A stretch of 5,201 bases of DNA. Origin: Thermodesulfovibrio sp. Lineage in GTDB: Bacteria; Nitrospirota; Thermodesulfovibrionia; Thermodesulfovibrionales; JdFR-85. The DNA is taken from contig JALUAR010000055.1 of assembly GCA_027050975.1 (NCBI GenBank), positions 1 through 5,201 on the forward strand. The letters are read 5' to 3'. Positions 1 to 3,153 of this stretch are shown here, piece by piece (the first letter of the stretch is position 1; each line of letters starts with the position of its first letter). The position numbers and the translations under genes are program-made. The notes under the pieces were generated by a model. That model was given only the letters and a program-made list of their open reading frames with translations, ran no database searches and had not been told where the DNA came from.

Positions 1-518
1 GTACCATATGTCATACCACCGCTACCTGCACCCGAAGCACCTCCTTTTGCACCATTTGTGCCATATCCTCCTCCACCGCCACCACTCCCCAAACCTGATG
101 TTTGGTAATATGGTCCCCCCAAACCTCCTCCAGGCCCCATACCATTTCCACCTGTCTCTCCATAAATTGAACCAGCACCCCCGTCAAAACCACCGGGTCC
201 GCCTTCACCAGGAAACTGGTTTATTGCATTCCCACCGTTCACACTTATTGTCCCCTCAATTATCACATCTCCTGTGGCAAGGATATACACAGGTGTATTT
301 CTTGAGTTCTTTTTGAAGGTAACAGTTACGCCAGCAGGAATGTTCACTGTCGTAAAGTTGAAGATACCATCCTCAGGTACCTGGAGCACCGTGTCCTGTA
401 TCGGATTGAAGGCACCGTCTGCACCGGTGCTTCCGCTGTCAAAGGCATGAGAGAGAACTGCCAGAGAGAGAAGGATTATTATTGATGTTATCATCGTTAA
501 TGACTTTTTTACATTCAT
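1..518 (-). CDS. Secreted glycine-rich protein, N-terminal part (cut by window edge)
   Basis: The frame is open from an ATG at 518-516 to position 1, giving 172 residues with no stop, so the C-terminus is missing. The start is supported by an AAGGAGG Shine-Dalgarno sequence at 530-524, five bases upstream. Residues 1-25 form a classical Sec signal peptide: Lys4-Lys5, a hydrophobic core at about 9-22, and a likely cleavage after Ser-His-Ala25. Residues 26-98 look like beta structure: a SGSTGADGAFNP opening, then VPEDGIFNFTTVNIPAGVTV and VYILATGDVIIEGTISVNGG. From about 95 onward the chain is very rich in Gly (GGPGGF, GPGGGLGGP, a run of six Gly at 146-151) with scattered Ser, Asn and Tyr. I recall similar 'FNFTTVNIPAGVTVTF' proteins in environmental bacteria, without a named function. 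The role is inferred only: an exported surface or matrix protein. No gene name is justified. Confidence 0.85.
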   Translation of the reverse strand, partial: MNVKKSLTMITSIIILLSLAVLSHAFDSGSTGADGAFNPIQDTVLQVPEDGIFNFTTVNIPAGVTVTFKKNSRNTPVYILATGDVIIEGTISVNGGNAINQFPGEGGPGGFDGGAGSIYGETGGNGMGPGGGLGGPYYQTSGLGSGGGGGGYGTNGAKGGASGAGSGGMTYG

Positions 519-523
519 ACCTG

Positions 524-530
524 CCTCCTT
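524..530 (-). promoter_or_regulatory. Ribosome binding site of the glycine-rich protein gene
   Basis: On the minus strand AAGGAGG ends five bases before the ATG at 518. It is a near-perfect Shine-Dalgarno sequence and fixes the start. A second ATG at 514-512 is in another frame and is not a competitor. Confidence 0.8.
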
Positions 531-561
531 GTATATGTTTTAAATGTTTTTACCCCGCCTT

Positions 562-584
562 TCCTCCCCTTATAAAGGGGAGGA
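562..584. repeat. Perfect palindrome, array 1 unit 1
   Basis: Ten-base arms (TCCTCCCCTT at 562-571, AAGGGGAGGA at 575-584) around an ATA loop. It lies 44 bp upstream of the Gly-rich protein start and so would probably fall in its 5' leader. No T-run follows it in the minus direction, so it is not a standard intrinsic terminator for that strand. Confidence 0.8.
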
Positions 585-586
585 TA

Positions 587-615
587 TTTATAGGTTCTTA
601 TATAATGTTAACCAA
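587..615 (-). promoter_or_regulatory. Weak sigma70-like promoter candidate for the glycine-rich protein gene
   Basis: On the minus strand TTGGTT (615-610, three of six consensus -35 bases) is separated by exactly 17 bases from TATAAA (592-587, five of six -10 bases). Transcription would begin near 580, at the 562-584 palindrome, leaving a leader of about 60 bases. The candidate lies inside repeat unit 1/2 sequence that is AT-rich, so a chance match is quite possible. Confidence 0.3.
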
Positions 616-619
616 CCCC

Positions 620-652
620 ACCCTATCTCCCCTTTATAAGGGGAGATAGGGT
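620..652. repeat. Perfect 15-bp-stem palindrome, array 1 unit 2
   Basis: ACCCTATCTCCCCTT (620-634) pairs fully with AAGGGGAGATAGGGT (638-652) around a TAT loop. This is the longest perfect stem in the window. CTTTTATTT follows on the plus strand, so it resembles an intrinsic terminator in the plus direction, but no plus-strand gene ends here. In the minus direction the following bases are GGGGTTGG, not a T-run. Confidence 0.8.
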
Positions 653-672
653 CTTTTATTTAAATGGATTCA

Positions 673-781
673 ACCCCTCCGCACCTCCCCTTGTTAAGGG
701 GAGGAAGACTTCCCCTCCTTGCTAAGGAGGGGTAAGGGGAGGTCTCCTACCCTACTCAATCTCCCCATTGGTAAAAAGAGA
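673..781. repeat. Double-hairpin repeat, array 1 unit 3
   Basis: Two adjacent nine-base hairpins: CCTCCCCTT/AAGGGGAGG (684-692 with 696-704, loop GTT) and CCCCTCCTT/AAGGAGGGG (712-720 with 724-732, loop GCT). The outer segments ACCTCCCC (683-690) and GGGGAGGT (736-743) are also complementary, so hairpin 1 competes with a long-range stem enclosing hairpin 2. The right end (about 744-781) aligns with the right end of the double-hairpin unit at 2919-3020. Confidence 0.75.
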
Positions 782-824
782 CAGATTTTTTCTTTACATC
801 ACAAGGCGACATTTTCTGCAAACC

Positions 825-2615
825 TCAGTAAAAGGCGAAATATCCGATAGACTCTGCCACATGCCCTGTCTCTGAATCAGCAGATTGTTCCTCACAAACC
901 TGTATATCAATGCTACTTGCCTTTTTGTTCAGATATCTCAAATTAGCAGTATCAGTACCATTTGTTGATTGCATATCCATCAAAAAAACTGGCTTTTTAT
1001 TGAAAGGACCATAATTCACCGTGGTCCAGGCGTCTGTTACATCCCCTGCATTACTTACTTCATAATTGATACCATTTATAGAACCACTTCCTGGCTCCCA
1101 GGCAATATAACCTATAGTCTCTGAAGCATGTACCTGATCACCTGCCTCTTCTTCCTGCATAATAACCTCGAATCCTGCAGTGCTTACATTCCTGTTTCTG
1201 GTTACTACCGGGGCAGGACCATTCTCTGTCATAACAGATGTAATAACCACCGGAGTATTTTGAAAAGCTGTAGTGAATGTCACAATCTCAAAAGAACTGT
1301 TTGGATCAACCCTGTCTGTAGTAACAGTACCTGCCTCTACATGGAAACCGTTGTCCAGCACATAATGGCCAGACTCCACAACCAGATAGCTCACATCCTC
1401 CACAACATGAGTACCATCAAGATAATCCCACTCCTGAACTCTTATTTCAAAACCTGTTGAAGTCACATTCCTTATTCTGACTACTGCCGGATCTCCTCCA
1501 TTTTTACTGAGAGGCTTTGCAATCACCACGGGATTTAAATATCTGTTCTCAAGATCTATTCTCTGCCAGTTGCTGTCAACCTTTATAACTCCGCCCTCAG
1601 CAGTAAAAGGTATGTCTTTGAAGGCAAACCTGTGTTCGACCACTACATTAACCTCATCTGCTCTCTTTGTGGCCTCAAAAGGCATCTGGACTGATACACT
1701 GCTGAAGTATGTCCTCGGCGTACTCAGGGTATCCATAAGCTGTACTGAAATGGAATCCATGAGGGTATACTCTGGATAGAGACCCACACTTACAGGTGAC
1801 GAAAGAATCTTTGTATTGTTCCTCACAAGAATCGGCATCCTGACAGAGACACTGTCTGAAACTGAGGCTTCGCCCTCAAAAGGAGCTGTAACAGTTATGC
1901 TTAAGCCCACACCGTTTATCCTGAGCACAGCAGTTCCTTCTGAAAGTCCACTTATCTGTATGGTAGTACTGCCTCCTGCAGGGATGGTTGCACCTACAGG
2001 CACACTTACAATCTGGGGCGAAGGATTATCTATGGAAACTGTATAGTCACTGGGAATGGACGGGTCTATTGTTAACCGGACATCCTTTGCTTGATTAACT
2101 GTGAGGATCACCCTCTCAGGGCTAAACCTTAAAGATGTCACAAGAAATCCAATCTCTGTCTCTCCGTAGAGTGTCTTTATATAAAACCTGTACTGCCCTG
2201 TATTTACACTCGAAGGTATAAAGAGCCGGGCCGTTATTTTTGTATCCGTAGAGTTAATTTCTTCAATAATAATACCCTGATTGTCAGTGGTAAAGGCAGT
2301 AAGGGCAAAAAGGTTTTCACCTGACAACTCTACTAAAACAGACGAGCCTCTAATCATGACATATGGGTTTATGGATGTGATTACAGGCGGAGCGGAATTT
2401 ACCCTGAGCCTTTCAATAGAAATGAGATTTCCTACCTCATCATATGTATAGACGGTTGCATCACCAGAGCGGGCTACCGCCTTTAAGAGGCGTCCTGCTC
2501 TGTCATAGATGTAGTTGATATTATCAGATTCAGCAAAAGAAACGGTTAAGGTAAGAAGTACTAATGTAAAAAAAGCTAAAAACCCAGTTATACGCCTCTT
2601 CTTCCCTATATGCAT
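825..2615 (-). CDS. Secreted YD-repeat/IPT protein with three C-terminal lectin-like repeats
   Basis: Complete 596-residue protein, ATG at 2615, TGA at 825-827. The signal peptide is at 1-29 (KKRR, hydrophobic 11-25, cleavage near SFA28-E). Two YD repeats of RHS type follow: YIYDRAGRLLKAVA (35-48) and YTYDEVGNLISIER (56-69). Residues 77-160 resemble an IPT/TIG Ig-like domain (PPVITSINPYVMIRGSSV opening). Residues 163-242 look like a further Ig-like beta domain. Residues 250-313 contain recurring strands of the form SVSVRMP, SISVQLM, SVSVQMP. The C-terminus is three tandem repeats (about 350-435, 442-527, 530-596) sharing a pattern PVV...NG..P.VVR.RNV...GFE+.+QE......H..E.+GY. This recalls the H-type lectin domain, but that assignment is from memory of the fold pattern. 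The protein is probably exported and could bind glycans or the cell surface. It is a standalone gene between two repeat arrays. No catalytic motif and no polymorphic-toxin tail are visible, although YD repeats occur in Rhs toxins. Confidence 0.9.
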   Translation of the reverse strand: MHIGKKRRITGFLAFFTLVLLTLTVSFAESDNINYIYDRAGRLLKAVARSGDATVYTYDEVGNLISIERLRVNSAPPVITSINPYVMIRGSSVLVELSGENLFALTAFTTDNQGIIIEEINSTDTKITARLFIPSSVNTGQYRFYIKTLYGETEIGFLVTSLRFSPERVILTVNQAKDVRLTIDPSIPSDYTVSIDNPSPQIVSVPVGATIPAGGSTTIQISGLSEGTAVLRINGVGLSITVTAPFEGEASVSDSVSVRMPILVRNNTKILSSPVSVGLYPEYTLMDSISVQLMDTLSTPRTYFSSVSVQMPFEATKRADEVNVVVEHRFAFKDIPFTAEGGVIKVDSNWQRIDLENRYLNPVVIAKPLSKNGGDPAVVRIRNVTSTGFEIRVQEWDYLDGTHVVEDVSYLVVESGHYVLDNGFHVEAGTVTTDRVDPNSSFEIVTFTTAFQNTPVVITSVMTENGPAPVVTRNRNVSTAGFEVIMQEEEAGDQVHASETIGYIAWEPGSGSINGINYEVSNAGDVTDAWTTVNYGPFNKKPVFLMDMQSTNGTDTANLRYLNKKASSIDIQVCEEQSADSETGHVAESIGYFAFY

Positions 2616-2621
2616 CCAGTT

Positions 2622-2647
2622 CCCCCAGGAGTACAGGTGGTACTCCT
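2622..2647 (-). promoter_or_regulatory. Leader hairpin next to the ribosome binding site of the YD/IPT gene
   Basis: On the minus strand AGGAGTAC (2647-2640) pairs perfectly with GTACTCCT (2634-2627) around a five-base loop. GGGGG (2626-2622) follows directly, then six bases to the ATG at 2615. The GGGGG/GGGGGAA stretch is the only nearby Shine-Dalgarno-like sequence left unpaired. The better AAGGAG core at about 2649-2644 is buried in the stem and is too far (28 bases) from the ATG. The hairpin may simply shape initiation or may regulate it; regulation is inferred. Confidence 0.45.
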
Positions 2648-2700
2648 TCCCCTCGATGGATATGTTAGGAATCAGTTTTTAAATAGTTATTTTGGCAAAG

Positions 2701-2730
2701 ATAATACCATATGAAAACCCCCTTTGTCTT
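2701..2730 (-). promoter_or_regulatory. Sigma70-like promoter candidate (extended -10) for the YD/IPT gene
   Basis: On the minus strand AAGACA (2730-2725, four of six consensus bases) is followed after 18 bases by TATTAT (2706-2701, five of six). TGG directly before the -10 forms an extended -10 (TGnTATTAT). A-tracts lie just upstream (see 2744-2769). Transcription would start near 2694, giving a leader of about 80 bases that contains the hairpin at 2627-2647. The position, 86 bases upstream of the start codon in the long gap, fits an independent transcription unit. Confidence 0.45.
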
Positions 2731-2743
2731 GACATTTATTATC

Positions 2744-2769
2744 TTTTTTTTGACTTTTTTTATTTTTTT
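2744..2769 (-). promoter_or_regulatory. A-tracts upstream of the promoter, possible UP element or bend
   Basis: On the minus strand there are runs of seven, seven and eight A (plus-strand T runs at 2763-2769, 2755-2761 and 2744-2751). Their centres are about 8 and 10.5 bp apart, close to one helical turn. They sit immediately upstream of the AAGACA -35 candidate, where an UP element or an intrinsic bend would stimulate transcription. The placement is seen in the sequence; the function is inferred. Confidence 0.35.
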
Positions 2770-2785
2770 AAAGTGTAAGGAATCA

Positions 2786-2854
2786 ACCCCACCTGACCTC
2801 CCCTTGCTAAGGAGAGGAGATTTTTTAACTTTCCCTATCATAAATATGGAATCA
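2786..2854. repeat. Imperfect palindromic repeat, array 2 unit 1
   Basis: ACCCCACCTGACCTCCCCTT at 2786-2805 is identical over most of its length to the start of array 2 unit 3. The stem CCTCCCCTT/AAGGAGAGG (2797-2805 with 2809-2817, loop GCT) has one mismatch. An AT-rich tail follows with no second hairpin. Confidence 0.65.
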
Positions 2855-2918
2855 ACCCTCCTATTCTCCACTTCTAAGGAGAGGAACTCCTGCTTGCATC
2901 CTCTTGTAAAGAGCGTTA
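2855..2918. repeat. Decayed palindromic repeat, array 2 unit 2
   Basis: The unit starts with TCAACCCTCCTA. The first stem, around TTCTCCACTT and AAGGAGAGG (2864-2884), is broken by substitutions. A remnant of the second hairpin survives as CTCTT GTA AAGAG (2901-2913). The two-hairpin plan of unit 3 is recognisable but degraded, which suggests an older copy under little constraint. Confidence 0.5.
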
Positions 2919-3020
2919 ACCCCACCTGACCTCCCCTTACAAAGGGGAGGAGTACTTCCCCTCCTTAACAAGGAGGGGTTGGGGGAGGTCTTCACCCTCT
3001 CTCCATATTGAAAAAAGTGA
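2919..3020. repeat. Double-hairpin repeat, array 2 unit 3
   Basis: Hairpin 1 is CCTCCCCTT/AAGGGGAGG (2930-2938 with 2942-2950, loop ACA). Hairpin 2 is CCCCTCCTT/AAGGAGGGG (2958-2966 with 2970-2978, loop AAC). The outer arms GACCTCCCC (2928-2936) and GGGGAGGTC (2982-2990) form an alternative enclosing stem. The loops differ from those of the array 1 copy while the arms are identical, so the paired bases are better conserved than the unpaired ones. Confidence 0.75.
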
Positions 3021-3036
3021 GGAGCAGTTCTCCTAC
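3011..3036 (-). terminator. Intrinsic terminator candidate after the M1-ChaN-PDZ gene
   Basis: On the minus strand GTAGGAG (3036-3030) pairs with CTCCT-C-AC (3024-3017), with one bulged base and a five-base loop. TTTTTT (3016-3011) follows directly. It lies 118 bases past the TAA at 3154 and would end that gene's transcript. The T-run is the conserved end of repeat array 2 unit 3. The stem is short, so termination strength is uncertain. Confidence 0.45.
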
Positions 3037-3153
3037 TTTCTTGATCCTGATCTTTAACAGGCAGAATAGTTCCCTTCTTAATAATGAGTGGTGAGGGAAG
3101 ATATTTCAACTCTGGATGGAAACAGAATTTCAACGGCAAAGAATAAGCAGGGG

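Larger units (their letters stand above)
552..781. repeat. Three-unit intergenic array of palindromic repeats (array 1)
   Basis: Three head-to-tail units each begin with an ACCCC(G/A/T)CC signature on the plus strand (552, 615, 673), followed by a palindrome built on CTCCCCTT/AAGGGGAG. The first two units are about 60 bp with one hairpin each. The third is about 108 bp, holds two hairpins and ends in TTGGTAAAAAGAGA near 781. The array fills most of the 306-bp gap between the YD/IPT protein gene and the Gly-rich protein gene. The same short, short, long order occurs in array 2 (2786-3020). Such elements are common in intergenic DNA of many environmental bacteria and have no coding content. Their function is unknown to me; transcript-end or mRNA structures, or non-autonomous mobile repeats, are possible. 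Confidence 0.75.
2786..3020. repeat. Three-unit intergenic array of palindromic repeats (array 2)
   Basis: Three head-to-tail units begin with AACCC(C/T) signatures at 2786, 2855 and 2919 on the plus strand (periods 69 and 64). The first two units are short and degenerate. The third, 101 bp, is a perfect double hairpin ending in ATTGAAAAAAGTGA. Order, orientation and length match array 1 at 552-781, implying that both derive from one element. Spurious short reading frames in this region encode peptides such as TSPNPSLLRRG and PPLCKGRSGGV, which often appear where such repeats are translated by mistake. Confidence 0.75.

Noticed and set aside
8..316. Open reading frame on the plus strand, 102 codons, with a His/Leu-rich product
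   Set aside because: It is antisense to the Gly-rich gene. The Gly codons GGN read backwards give the His/Pro/Leu bias. No ribosome binding site or recognisable domain.
620..652. Intrinsic terminator for a plus-strand gene
   Set aside because: The stem is excellent and CTTTTATTT follows on the plus strand, but no plus-strand gene ends upstream. It is better explained as a repeat palindrome.
552..781. CRISPR array
   Set aside because: Repeats are palindromic and spaced about 60 bp apart, with related rather than unique sequence between them. There are only three units, they diverge in length, and no cas genes are nearby.
1128..2046. Plus-strand frames at 1128-1460, 1570-1779 and 1816-2046
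   Set aside because: All are antisense shadows of the 596-residue protein, which has a signal peptide and domain structure along its whole length.
825..2615. Rhs-type polymorphic toxin
   Set aside because: Only two YD repeats, no conserved Rhs core end motif, no C-terminal toxin domain and no downstream immunity gene. The C-terminus is lectin-like repeats.
2729..2757. Plus-strand promoter with a perfect TTGACA
   Set aside because: TTGACA is present at 2729-2734, but at 17 bases spacing the -10 position reads GACTTT. There is no downstream plus-strand gene.
2665..3139. Three overlapping short frames (2665-2925 minus, 2711-2929 plus, 2861-3139 minus)
   Set aside because: They lie in the repeat array and its AT-rich flank. 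Their products contain peptides typical of translated palindromic repeats (SNPSLLRRG-like, LCKGRSGGV). They have no domain support.
2616..3153. Riboswitch such as c-di-GMP (GEMM) in the leader of the YD/IPT gene
   Set aside because: I looked for the conserved core of the GEMM class on the minus strand and did not find it. The only structures seen are the repeat hairpins and the short leader hairpin.
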